From contig JAXDAY010000008.1 in the NCBI GenBank assembly GCA_034679345.1, positions 62,001 through 126,000 on the forward strand: a stretch of 64,000 nt of DNA, given 5' to 3'. Of the stretch, positions 1 through 8,142 are shown piece after piece. Each line of letters opens with the position of its first letter. Position 1 is the first letter of the stretch. The position numbers and the translations under genes are program-made. A model generated the notes under the pieces. That model was given only the letters and a program-made list of their open reading frames with translations. It was not told where the DNA came from and searched no databases. This DNA comes from JAXDAY01 sp034679345 (GTDB lineage Bacteria > Eisenbacteria > RBG-16-71-46 > CAIMUX01 > VGJL01).

Positions 1-1
1 A

Positions 2-1165
2 TCCCCCATCTGGATCGCCCCCCTGCTCCTGCTGGCGCTCGCCCAGGGCTGCGGCGGCGGAGGCGGCGCCGGCAGCCAGGTTGCCACGGCTGCGGATAGC
101 ACTGCGCTCCAGGAGGCGCGCAAGATTCAGGAGACCGCGGAGCGCTTCGTTGCGCTTGAAGAATTCGTCAAGCGGCGGCCCGGCCACCCGCTCAGCGGCG
201 ACGTCTATCCCGAGCTGATCGACCTCGCCCGGGATCACGCCCCGGAGAAGGTCGAGTCCCTGGTGCGGGCGTTCATGAAGGACGACTACCCGTCCGCCAT
301 GCCGTACAACGCGGTCGGCTGGGACCTCGCCGTGGCCGGCGAGCATCTGGACCTGGCCGTGCCGATCCTCGAGCGGGCTGTGGCCAAGGCCCGGCAGGAG
401 AACGACCCGATGGGCCTGGCTTCCTGCCTCGACAGCGAGGCATGGGCGCGGTACCGGGCGGGCGACGCCGCCGCTGCGGTGAAGCCGATGGAAGAGGCCC
501 GGTCCCTGATCGAGGAAAAGAACGACGAGCTCGAGGACCATATGGCCCGCATCTACGACGCCGCCGGGATGGCGGAGAAGGCGCGGCCGATCTACCTGGA
601 TCTTCTGAGCCACATGGAGCACCCGGACTATCGCGAGGCCCTTGGGCGGATCGTCGCCGCGGGCGGGGGCTCGATGGACGAGGTGAACGCAGAGATCCAA
701 CGCCGACGGATCGAGGGGGCGACTCCGGTTTCTGACTTCACCCTGCCCAGCCAGTCGGGAGCGGCGCCGATCTCGCTGGCCGACCATCGGGGCAAGGTGA
801 TCCTGCTCAACTTCTGGCACTATACGTGAGGCCCCTGCCGTGCGGAGTATCCGCACCTGCAGGAGATCTACGCCAAGCACGGCGGTCCCGACTTCACCGT
901 CCTCTCGATCGACAACGCCAATCGCCCCGACCTGAACGCCCCGTTCATCGAAAAGGTCGGCGCAACCTTCCCCATCGCGCTCGATGATCGGCAGATCTCC
1001 CGTGAAATCTTCAGGATCCAAGGGACGCCGACGAACTTCATCATCGATCGCCAGGGGAGGATCGTCTTCCGCCATCTGGGGTACTCCCCCGGATTGGAGA
1101 AGGTCTTCGAAGCTGAGATTCTCTATCTGATGAAGAACGACCTCGCGGCCAACGAGACACGATAG
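2..1165 (+). CDS. TlpA/thioredoxin-fold lipoprotein, predicted selenoprotein (5' end outside window)
   Basis: The frame is open from base 2 to the TAG at 1163-1165 except for one TGA at 827-829. The visible N-terminus is a hydrophobic stretch ending AQGC and a glycine-rich tether, so it is probably a lipoprotein. A helical, TPR-like part follows (visible residues about 30-235), then a TlpA/AhpC-type thioredoxin domain (about 240-387) with the cis-proline motif GTPTNFIID. The TGA sits exactly where the first cysteine of the CxxC motif belongs: WHYT-UGA-GPCRAEYPHL. Homology resumes at once after the TGA in the same frame and runs to the normal C-terminus. I read it as selenocysteine (visible residue 276), giving a U-G-P-C redox centre in a periplasmic thiol-disulfide oxidoreductase. 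The alternatives are a nonsense mutation or a sequencing error. No selA, selB, selC or selD is in the window. The start codon lies upstream of base 1. Confidence 0.8.
830..863 (+). promoter_or_regulatory. Candidate bacterial SECIS hairpin for UGA 827-829
   Basis: Directly after the UGA is a stem-loop. Bases 834-838 pair with 859-863 (5 bp) and 840-845 pair with 851-856 (6 bp), separated by a small internal loop. The apical loop is AGUAU at 846-850. There are 16 nt between the UGA and the loop, and the second loop base is G. Both fit the usual bacterial SECIS pattern of a short loop with an early G, about 16-37 nt after the UGA. This is manual pairing; no folding energy was calculated. Confidence 0.7.
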
Positions 1166-1237
1166 AGCCCATGCGACACGGCCGGCCCCATGCGCGGGCC
1201 GGCCGTCCTCTCATCGATCGATCTGCGCGACGGCTCC

Positions 1238-3106
1238 TCAGTAATAGCGCGCGAGCGTGATCGTCCGCTCGGCGCCATCGGCGAGCGTCAGGCGGATCAC
1301 GCTTCCGGCGGGGCGTGTGCCGAATCGATCGATCTCCTCGCGGTACTCGGTCCCGACCGGCTGGCCGTCGACCGCGACGATCCTCTCCCCGACCTTCCAG
1401 TCCCCACCTGCGGCCGGACTGCCTGGAGCGACAAAGTAGACCTGGAGCGCGTCGCCTTCGCGACCGACCTGGAGCCCGGAGCGCTCGCGTGTGAACGGCT
1501 CCGCGAGCGTCGCCTCGGTCGGCTCGAGCCAGAGGCAGCTGCGGGCATAGTCGAAGAAGACGCGGAAGCGCTTGAGGATGCCGGCGCCCAGGTTCCCGGC
1601 GGATCGCCTGGTGTCGAACGCTCCCGCCTCGGTTCGCGCGATTCCGACCGGGACGTCCTTCAGCGTGTAGCCCGCGATCTCGATCTCGGAAAGGCTTGTG
1701 ACCTTCTGAACCACCACCCCCCCGACGCCGCCGGTGAGGGCCTCCGATACCGTCTGGCGGTTCTCAAGGAGCCGGTTCTCGTCGACATAGGGACCGAAGA
1801 GATCGAGAGCGGCTCCGCTTCCCGTGTCCAAGGTGACGCGCGCCGGGGAGAGCCCCTCGACGGAGATCTCGAGCTGTTTGTGCCCTCCCTCCGCCGGGAA
1901 GAGCCCGAGCCGTTTGCCGGGCCCCTCGTAGGTGAAGCCTTCCGACTCGAGGAATCGGATTCGACTCCCCGGATAGTCGACATCGACGACCAGGGCGTGG
2001 AAGACCTCCTTGCCGAAGATGACCGGCATCGGCCGGCCGATCCGGCTCGAGATATGCGAGAGATCGATCACGGCCGCAGAGATGCCGCTCAGCTCCAGGG
2101 TTCCCACCTGCAGATTGATCTCCTGGGCGATCGAGGCGGTCGACTCGCCAGACGTGCCGCGGGCCGTCACCTCGCCCGCGCTCGCCACGCCGATCGATTC
2201 GGCGAACGCCTTGTCGAGGACTGTCATCCCCGCTCCGGAGTCGAGCAGCATTTCGGTCTCGACGCCATTGATCGTTCCCCGCAGGTAGATGTAGGCGCCC
2301 CGGTGGAGTGTGATCGGCATCCACTCGGTCGCCGTGCCGCCGTCTACGAAGCGGTGCAGCTTCCGGTTTCCGGCCGGAGGCGCGAAGGCGGCCGGATCGA
2401 ACTCGGCGCTCGTCTCGACGCGCTCGAGCGACACGACTTGATCCGAGGTCGGATTCTCGTGCAGGACGCTCGAGCGGAAGGCGAATCGCAACCCGTCGAC
2501 GATGCGCCAGTCCTCGTAGCGATGCCAAATCGTCTGCGTGTCTCGCAGCTCGCGCACCCAGCTGAGACTCCCATCGGCCGGGTCGAGAAAATGGTCCATT
2601 CGATCGCCGTCGGAATAGGTCATCCGGATGACGCGAAAGCTCTTTCCCTCCTTGTCCTCCATGCCCAGGTCTTCGCGGGTCGAACCGTCCTGCCCGAGCA
2701 GATGCAAGCCGAAGGAGCGGCCGATCTCGCGGCGCACGAGCTTCTCCTCCACGGATCCGATCGGCTCGAGCTGACCGCTCGCGTTCAGCACCCACCCGCT
2801 ATCGGGGCCAATGCCGGTGGCGCCCTTCAGAACGCCGAGGTCGTATTCGGTCCGGGAGAGGCCGTCCCGGCACTGGACGTTGCGAAAGCTCCCGGTCAGG
2901 CCGGACACCTCCAGGCGACCTTCCGCAGTGACCGTGCGAACGCGGGCGAAGGCGTCCGCGCCCCCCAGCCATGAGAGGTGAAGATCGAGCAGCTCGCTCA
3001 TGGACGGTTGGAGCGGCTGTGCGGCCAGGCTGAGAGCAGCTCCGAGCAGGACGGCGAGCATGAGGCTCGAGACGCAGAGCGGACGAATCGCGGCGGTCGA
3101 CTTCAT
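1238..3106 (-). CDS. Secreted aspartyl protease with two retropepsin-like domains and a PDZ domain
   Basis: The start chosen is the ATG at 3106, preceded by GAGGTG and followed by a Sec signal peptide (about 25 residues, ending SLAAQ). Residues about 30-230 form an outer-membrane-lipoprotein-like N-terminal domain. Two retropepsin-type segments follow, each with an aspartyl-protease signature: TEMLLDSGAGMTVLD and ARVTLDTGSGAALD. The C-terminal 90 residues are a PDZ domain (APGSPAAGG, GERIVAVDGQPV). Bacterial clan AA peptidases with PDZ domains act in the periplasm, where the two half-sites can form one active centre. The substrate is unknown. The gene converges on the selenoprotein gene, 72 nt away. 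Confidence 0.8.
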   Translation of the reverse strand: MKSTAAIRPLCVSSLMLAVLLGAALSLAAQPLQPSMSELLDLHLSWLGGADAFARVRTVTAEGRLEVSGLTGSFRNVQCRDGLSRTEYDLGVLKGATGIGPDSGWVLNASGQLEPIGSVEEKLVRREIGRSFGLHLLGQDGSTREDLGMEDKEGKSFRVIRMTYSDGDRMDHFLDPADGSLSWVRELRDTQTIWHRYEDWRIVDGLRFAFRSSVLHENPTSDQVVSLERVETSAEFDPAAFAPPAGNRKLHRFVDGGTATEWMPITLHRGAYIYLRGTINGVETEMLLDSGAGMTVLDKAFAESIGVASAGEVTARGTSGESTASIAQEINLQVGTLELSGISAAVIDLSHISSRIGRPMPVIFGKEVFHALVVDVDYPGSRIRFLESEGFTYEGPGKRLGLFPAEGGHKQLEISVEGLSPARVTLDTGSGAALDLFGPYVDENRLLENRQTVSEALTGGVGGVVVQKVTSLSEIEIAGYTLKDVPVGIARTEAGAFDTRRSAGNLGAGILKRFRVFFDYARSCLWLEPTEATLAEPFTRERSGLQVGREGDALQVYFVAPGSPAAGGDWKVGERIVAVDGQPVGTEYREEIDRFGTRPAGSVIRLTLADGAERTITLARYY

Positions 3107-3335
3107 CGGGCACCTCATCTTGGGGGGATGGATCGGTTCAATCGAACGCCGAATCATAGCGCGCCGGGACGACTCGGGGGAAGACGGCGTCGTCGGCGCG
3201 ACCCGGCGGGACGACTCATCCACGGACAAAGGGCTCGGATTGTCGATGTTCGGGGATCGAGGCGATCTCGCCGCCGACAACCCAAGTCCCACCATGAGAC
3301 CGCGAACGATGCCGGCGCCCGGCATCGGCTTCACC

Positions 3336-3812
3336 CTACCGAAACGTGGATCGGATTCTACCCCAGGACGTCTGCCGCGACACCGGCCCTTCTTCCGGCG
3401 CCGAGGCGGTGTCGAGAATGATGAAGTCATCCTCCACCAGGAAATACGGCGGCGGCACTTCGATCACGAACCAGATCTGCACGATGTAACGCCCCGGAGG
3501 CACGATATTCCCCTCGCAGTCGATCTGGTCCCAGAAGAGGTAGGCGACCTGGTGGGGCCCGAGATGGTACTCCATCGGGAACGCGTACATGCAGACGAGC
3601 TCGCCCGTCTCGGCGTGGTAGATATCATAGGGGGGGTGGTTCCCCGCGACGATGGTCGAGTCGGTGTCGTTGGTCCAGGTGAAGAAGACCGAGTCCCCCG
3701 ATGCGTAGAAGTCGGCGGAACATTCCAGAGAGACTTCGATCGCCCCAGCCGGGATGACGTATCCGAACGCCGTGACGGCGGCGATGAGCGCGGCCGAGGC
3801 AAGCCATCTCAT
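3336..3812 (-). CDS. Secreted protein with BsuPI-like domain
   Basis: The ATG at 3812 follows a GGAGGT ribosome site and a signal peptide (residues 1-24, ending AGAIE). The remaining 130 residues look like the BsuPI/intracellular proteinase inhibitor fold: FYASGDSVFFTWTN near the start, then WDQIDCEGNIVPPGRYIVQI, the family's typical W-x-Q-x-D...G-x-xVPPGxY motif. Its placement next to a secreted protease gene is suggestive, but inhibition of that protease is only a guess. 229 nt separate it from the protease gene, and I see nothing specific in that gap apart from a repeated GGGACGACTC word. Confidence 0.6.
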   Translation of the reverse strand: MRWLASAALIAAVTAFGYVIPAGAIEVSLECSADFYASGDSVFFTWTNDTDSTIVAGNHPPYDIYHAETGELVCMYAFPMEYHLGPHQVAYLFWDQIDCEGNIVPPGRYIVQIWFVIEVPPPYFLVEDDFIILDTASAPEEGPVSRQTSWGRIRSTFR

Positions 3813-4024
3813 GGCGACCTCCGTGGCTGAAGACAGCCGAGGACGAGCGCGAAGGAGTACCAGACGTTCTCCGGCGGAGGAAGGATACCACAACCGTGGG
3901 CCGCGAACATATGCCGGACTTCGGCTTGAGGATCCCTCTCGAATGGGATACTCTCCTTATGCTCGAATCCTCCGTTATGTCGGAGGCTCTCACGACAAGG
4001 TCCGCATCTGAGAGGAGGTCATCG

Positions 4025-5839
4025 ATGGGTAGGCGGTCTCCCCTGATGTTCGCGCTCGCAATCGTCTGTGCGACAACTCCAGCACTGGGCGCCGGCCCCG
4101 TCCATGGCGTGCTCGACACGCCCTCCACGGGGCAATGGGTTCAATCCCGCGCCGAGTCTACGCCCTCGGTCCCTGATCAGGGCGGCATGGCGCGCGGGTG
4201 GCCCGTCGATCTCGGCCTGGGCAGCGCGGGGTATCCCTACACGCCGACCGTCGTCGACGTCGACTGGGACGGGGCCGCCGAGATCTTCATGACCGGCGGT
4301 CACACCTTCGGGCTGCGCGGGGATGGCTCCTTCCTCCCCGGTTGGCCCACGGTGGAGCAGATGTACATGGGCTACGGGACGAACGCAAACTTCCCGGGCC
4401 CATCCGCCGCGGATGTCGATCGCGACGGAGACATCGAGATCATGTGGTCGCAACGCGACTGGTACGCCGGAAGCAACCGGATGTGGAGCTTCAACGGCAA
4501 GAACCTCGATTACACGAACATGACCGGTTTCCCCCAGGAGGCGATCGACGCGCAGTCGAACGCCCTGGCCTCCCCCTTCGTCCTGGGCGACCTGGACGGC
4601 GACGGGGACCTCGAGGCCTGGTCGGCCCACACGCTGGGCAACACCGGCGACTACTACAGGATCTCGGCGTTCGATCACCTGGGCGCGCGGCTCTTCACCA
4701 TCGACCTCGACCCCGCCGAGGACATTCTCTCGCCCTACTATGGCGATCTCGAAGGAGACGGAACGAAAGAGATGTTCGCCGTCACCCTCCTCGGCCCCGA
4801 CTTTCTCCTCTACGCGTGGGACGCGCTCGGGCTCACGAAGCCGGGCTACCCGGTCGTCCTCGCGACCGTGACATCCGGCTGGCTGGCGGACGGTCCTCCC
4901 GTCCCGGCCGACCTCGACGGCGACGGCGATCTGGAGATCCTGATCGGCTATTGGACCAGCTCCTCTTCGCGCGTCCTCTGCCGCCACCACACGGGCGAGG
5001 AGTATCCGGGTTTTCCCATAACGATCGCGACGAGCAGCCAGCTCTTCTACATTGGGCTGGGAGATCTCACCGGCGACGGGTATCCCGAGCTGCTCGCAAC
5101 GGACAACAATCTCGGTTCGGGCCCAGACTACCGGGTCCTCGCATTCGACATCGCGACGCAGGCGGCGCTACCCGGCTGGCCCTTCGGCCTCAACGCATGG
5201 CCAAAGGGATTCCCGGCGGTGGCAGACATCGACGGCGATGGCGCCCAGGACGTCACCGTCGTCAACGACGCCGGGGCCGTATATGCGATCTCCACGACGG
5301 GGACCGTGCTCCCGGGCTATCCGAAGACGATGCACGACGCGTCGGTCTCGGGAGTCGCCGTCGGAGACATCGATGGAGATGACCTGCTCGAGCTGGTCGC
5401 CGCCACCTGGGACGGATGGGCCTACGCGTGGGACACGACCGGCCCGGCCGCGCCCGGCATCGCCGACTGGCCCATGCGCGGCCTGAACCCGCGCAACACG
5501 GGCGTCTACGGCGATCTCCTCACGCCTGCCGCGATCGAGCAGTCGGGCGGAGAGACCCAGAGCGCGCCGCGCCTGATCGGGATCGGGCCGAATCCGATCA
5601 GGGATCAGGCGACGATCCGCTACTCCACCTCGGTCGGAGACGTGCTGGCGCTCTCCCTCTTCGACGCCACGGGCCGGAGGATCGCTCTCCTCGACGCTGG
5701 ATGGCGCCCGGCCGGCGAGCATCGCATCGCGTGGCGGGGCGAGACGGTCCAGGGGGGAGAAATCGGAAGCGGGACCTACTTCCTGGTTCTCCGAACCCGT
5801 CACGGGATCAGCCGCGAGAGGATCACGATGATTCGTTGA
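4025..5839 (+). CDS. Secreted FG-GAP/VCBS-repeat protein with C-terminal FlgD-like sorting domain
   Basis: The start at 4025 has a strong GAGGAGG just upstream and begins a signal peptide ending TPALGAG. The body carries about eight calcium-binding FG-GAP/VCBS units, each with a D-x-D-x-D-G motif such as DVDRDGDIEIM, DLDGDGDLEIL, DLTGDGYPELL and DIDGDGAQDV, predicting an integrin-alpha-like beta-propeller. The last 85 residues (from GIGPNPIRDQATIRYS to GTYFLVLRTR and RITMIR) are a FlgD/Por-secretion Ig-like domain, typical of proteins exported by type IX-like systems in FCB bacteria. It is likely a surface-exposed or released adhesin or binding protein. No catalytic motif is visible. Confidence 0.8.
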   Translation: MGRRSPLMFALAIVCATTPALGAGPVHGVLDTPSTGQWVQSRAESTPSVPDQGGMARGWPVDLGLGSAGYPYTPTVVDVDWDGAAEIFMTGGHTFGLRGDGSFLPGWPTVEQMYMGYGTNANFPGPSAADVDRDGDIEIMWSQRDWYAGSNRMWSFNGKNLDYTNMTGFPQEAIDAQSNALASPFVLGDLDGDGDLEAWSAHTLGNTGDYYRISAFDHLGARLFTIDLDPAEDILSPYYGDLEGDGTKEMFAVTLLGPDFLLYAWDALGLTKPGYPVVLATVTSGWLADGPPVPADLDGDGDLEILIGYWTSSSSRVLCRHHTGEEYPGFPITIATSSQLFYIGLGDLTGDGYPELLATDNNLGSGPDYRVLAFDIATQAALPGWPFGLNAWPKGFPAVADIDGDGAQDVTVVNDAGAVYAISTTGTVLPGYPKTMHDASVSGVAVGDIDGDDLLELVAATWDGWAYAWDTTGPAAPGIADWPMRGLNPRNTGVYGDLLTPAAIEQSGGETQSAPRLIGIGPNPIRDQATIRYSTSVGDVLALSLFDATGRRIALLDAGWRPAGEHRIAWRGETVQGGEIGSGTYFLVLRTRHGISRERITMIR

Positions 5840-5940
5840 TCCGAGTCCCCGGAGAAGTCGCGGATGACAGGCGACGCCGTCGCGGCTATAGTGCCCGCGG
5901 TGACGCATCGTCCGAGATCCAATGAGGAAAGGAGTTCCCC

Positions 5941-6477
5941 ATGCGACATATCGTCCTGGTTCTCTTGCTGGCGGCCATCGCGATTCCCGCCGCGGCCCCT
6001 GCCGTTCGCGCGGCGACGAACGAGCAGTTCATCCAGATCGCCCTTTTCAACCCCGTTCAGATCTTCCCGGAGACGACCTCCATCCGCGGAGTGCGGTTGA
6101 ACCTGATCTATGGCGTGAACAACGAGATGCGCGGCCTGGACATCGGAATCGCCAACCGCACGACGGGCCTCTTCAAGGGCCTTCAGTACGGGATCGTGGG
6201 AATGACAGAAGCCGACTTCTCCGGATGGCAGGACAACTTCATCAACCTGACCGATGGGAAGTTGACCGGTTTGCAGTCCGGCGCGTTCAATCAGACCGGG
6301 GGAGGCGAAGGCGTGCAGTGGGGTCTCGTGAACATGGCGGATTCTTTTCACGGTCTTCAGTTCGGCTTCGTGAACGTGACGAAGACGATGGAAGGCCTGC
6401 AGATCGGACTCGTCAACGTCATCTCACAGGCGAAGAGCCACCCGATCCTGCCGATCGTGAACTGGTCGTTCAAGTAG
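5941..6477 (+). CDS. LA_2272-type surface repeat protein
   Basis: The ATG at 5941 has AAAGGAG 8 nt upstream and starts a signal peptide ending AVRAATNEQ. The mature part (about 150 residues) is built from short repeats of the type GLQxGxVNxT/MxxxxxGLQ, for example GLQYGIVGM, GLQSGAFNQT, GVQWGLVNM, GLQFGFVNVT and GLQIGLVNV. This is the pattern of LA_2272 family surface proteins. A beta-rich repetitive fold on the cell surface is expected; the function is unknown. A terminator hairpin follows 30 nt after the stop. Confidence 0.7.
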   Translation: MRHIVLVLLLAAIAIPAAAPAVRAATNEQFIQIALFNPVQIFPETTSIRGVRLNLIYGVNNEMRGLDIGIANRTTGLFKGLQYGIVGMTEADFSGWQDNFINLTDGKLTGLQSGAFNQTGGGEGVQWGLVNMADSFHGLQFGFVNVTKTMEGLQIGLVNVISQAKSHPILPIVNWSFK

Positions 6478-6506
6478 AAGATCGAGGCGTTCGGGCAATC
6501 GATCGA

Positions 6507-6531
6507 GCCCCGGAGGCGGCGCCTCCGGGGC
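6507..6531. terminator. GC-rich terminator hairpin between convergent genes
   Basis: A perfect 11-bp stem (GCCCCGGAGGC/GCCTCCGGGGC) with a GGC loop lies between the stop of the repeat protein and the end of citF. Only a weak T-rich stretch follows on the plus strand, so it may serve both directions. Confidence 0.6.
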
Positions 6532-6572
6532 TTCGTGTTCGAGCGGCCGCGCTTCTCAGGATGGAAGCACGA

Positions 6573-8129
6573 TCACGCGAGCACCTGCCGCACGGAATCG
6601 ATGACGGTTCCATCGACCCACTTGATCGCCGCGACAACGCGCTCGCCGGTCTTCGCCTTCGAAGGTTTCCCGCCGCAGAGACGGTCGACGTCCTGCTGGA
6701 TCTCGCGGATCTCGCGAACGGGCAGACCTCTTCCCTTCACCGCATCCCGCAGATCCTGCCGGCGCGGGTTGATCGCGATTCCTCGCTCGGTGACGATCAC
6801 GTCGATCAGCTCTCCGGGACCGCAGAGGGTCGTCACCGAGTCGACGATGACGGGAATCCGGTCGCGGTAGGCGGGAAGCGCCAGAATCGTGCACTTCGAG
6901 AAGAGGCAGTTCTGCCACCCGCCGATTCCATGGAGGAGACGACCGTCGGAGTGAGTGACGACGTTGGCGTTGAAGTCGACGTCGACCTCGGTCGCGCCGA
7001 GGACGACGGCGTCGACCATCGAGGCGAAGTTCCCCTTGCCATGGTAGTTGTAGGATGTGAAGGGCGTGGTGTTCACGTGCCGTGGATTCTCTCCCATGGA
7101 ACGCACGCCGAAGAGGTCGAACGTCTGCCCGTCGAGAATATAGTCGGTGAGTCCCTCCTCGAGCATCTCGACCAAGTGCTTTGTCGACCCCCCCCGAATG
7201 AAGCGGGCCCGGATGCCTCGTTGCTTCATCATTTCCTTGAGGTACATCGCGAAGGCGAGCGCCGTCCCGCCGGCGCCGGCCTGGAAGGAAAAGCCGTCCT
7301 TCACGATTCCCGCCGCGTCCATGAACTTCGCCACCATCTCGGCGATCAATAGACGGTCGGGGCTGCGCGTGATCTGCGTCGTGCCGGAAACGATCTTCTC
7401 GGGATCGCCGATCTTGTCGACGACGACGACCGAGTCGACGCGGTTGCCCGCGATCTGCCAGGGCACGCAGGGAAACGGGACGAGATTGTCGGTGACGACG
7501 ATGACGCGGTCGGCATACTCCGAATCGGCCAAGGCGAAGCCGAGCCCGCCGCAGGCGCTGGGGCCATGAAGGCCGTTGCAGTTGCCGAAGCCGTCGCTCT
7601 CGGGCGCGGCGATGACGGCGATATCGACATGAACCTCGCCGTCCTGGATCGCCTGGTAGCGGCCGCCGTGGGAGCGCAGGACGGCCATGCCGCGCATCTT
7701 GCCCTCCGAGGTGTAGTCTCCGAGCGGCCCGTTCATCGAGCCTTCGATGTGGTGGATCACCCCCGACTCGAGGTGGCGGATGTTCGGAGCGTGACATGGG
7801 AAGGAAGCGCTCGGCGCCCAGCGCAGGTCCTTCACTCCCATATCCGCCGCCGCATCGAAGATCGTGTTCGCCACGAGGTCGCCGTTTCGGAAGTGATGGT
7901 GGGTCGAGATCGTCATCCCGTCACGCAGGCCGGCCTTCTCGAGGGCCACGCGCAGCGAGCCGACCACCTTGTTCCCGTCTGCGGGGTAGTCCGCGCACGT
8001 CGCGACGAGGGGCGCGGCCCTCCGACCGCCCGGCTTGTGCGCGCCGATGCCTTTGTAGGGAACCGCCGGAGCGCCGTTGATCTCGACCGGCACCTCGCGG
8101 TCGAGGGCGTTTCGCTCGAGCTTCTGCAT
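6573..8129 (-). CDS. citF: Citrate lyase alpha subunit (citrate:acetyl-ACP transferase)
   Basis: The 518-residue protein matches CitF in length and along its whole sequence, with segments such as STHHHFRNGDLV, GPSACGGLGFALAD, QAGAGGTALAF and ARFIRGGSTKHLVEMLEEG. CitF moves the acyl carrier from acetate to citrate in citrate lyase, which splits citrate to oxaloacetate and acetate in the cytoplasm. It is the last gene of a three-gene minus-strand operon, 13 nt after the fused citD-citE. The lyase ligase (citC) and the prosthetic-group genes (citX, citG) are not in the window, so they must lie elsewhere if the enzyme is active. Confidence 0.93.
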   Translation of the reverse strand: MQKLERNALDREVPVEINGAPAVPYKGIGAHKPGGRRAAPLVATCADYPADGNKVVGSLRVALEKAGLRDGMTISTHHHFRNGDLVANTIFDAAADMGVKDLRWAPSASFPCHAPNIRHLESGVIHHIEGSMNGPLGDYTSEGKMRGMAVLRSHGGRYQAIQDGEVHVDIAVIAAPESDGFGNCNGLHGPSACGGLGFALADSEYADRVIVVTDNLVPFPCVPWQIAGNRVDSVVVVDKIGDPEKIVSGTTQITRSPDRLLIAEMVAKFMDAAGIVKDGFSFQAGAGGTALAFAMYLKEMMKQRGIRARFIRGGSTKHLVEMLEEGLTDYILDGQTFDLFGVRSMGENPRHVNTTPFTSYNYHGKGNFASMVDAVVLGATEVDVDFNANVVTHSDGRLLHGIGGWQNCLFSKCTILALPAYRDRIPVIVDSVTTLCGPGELIDVIVTERGIAINPRRQDLRDAVKGRGLPVREIREIQQDVDRLCGGKPSKAKTGERVVAAIKWVDGTVIDSVRQVLA

Positions 8130-8142
8130 CCTCCCCTCCTCC

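Noticed and set aside
2..1165. Treating the thioredoxin gene as a pseudogene split by a stop at 827-829
   Set aside because: The only lesion is the TGA, it lies exactly at the first active-site Cys, the frame and domain continue unchanged on both sides, and a SECIS-like hairpin follows.
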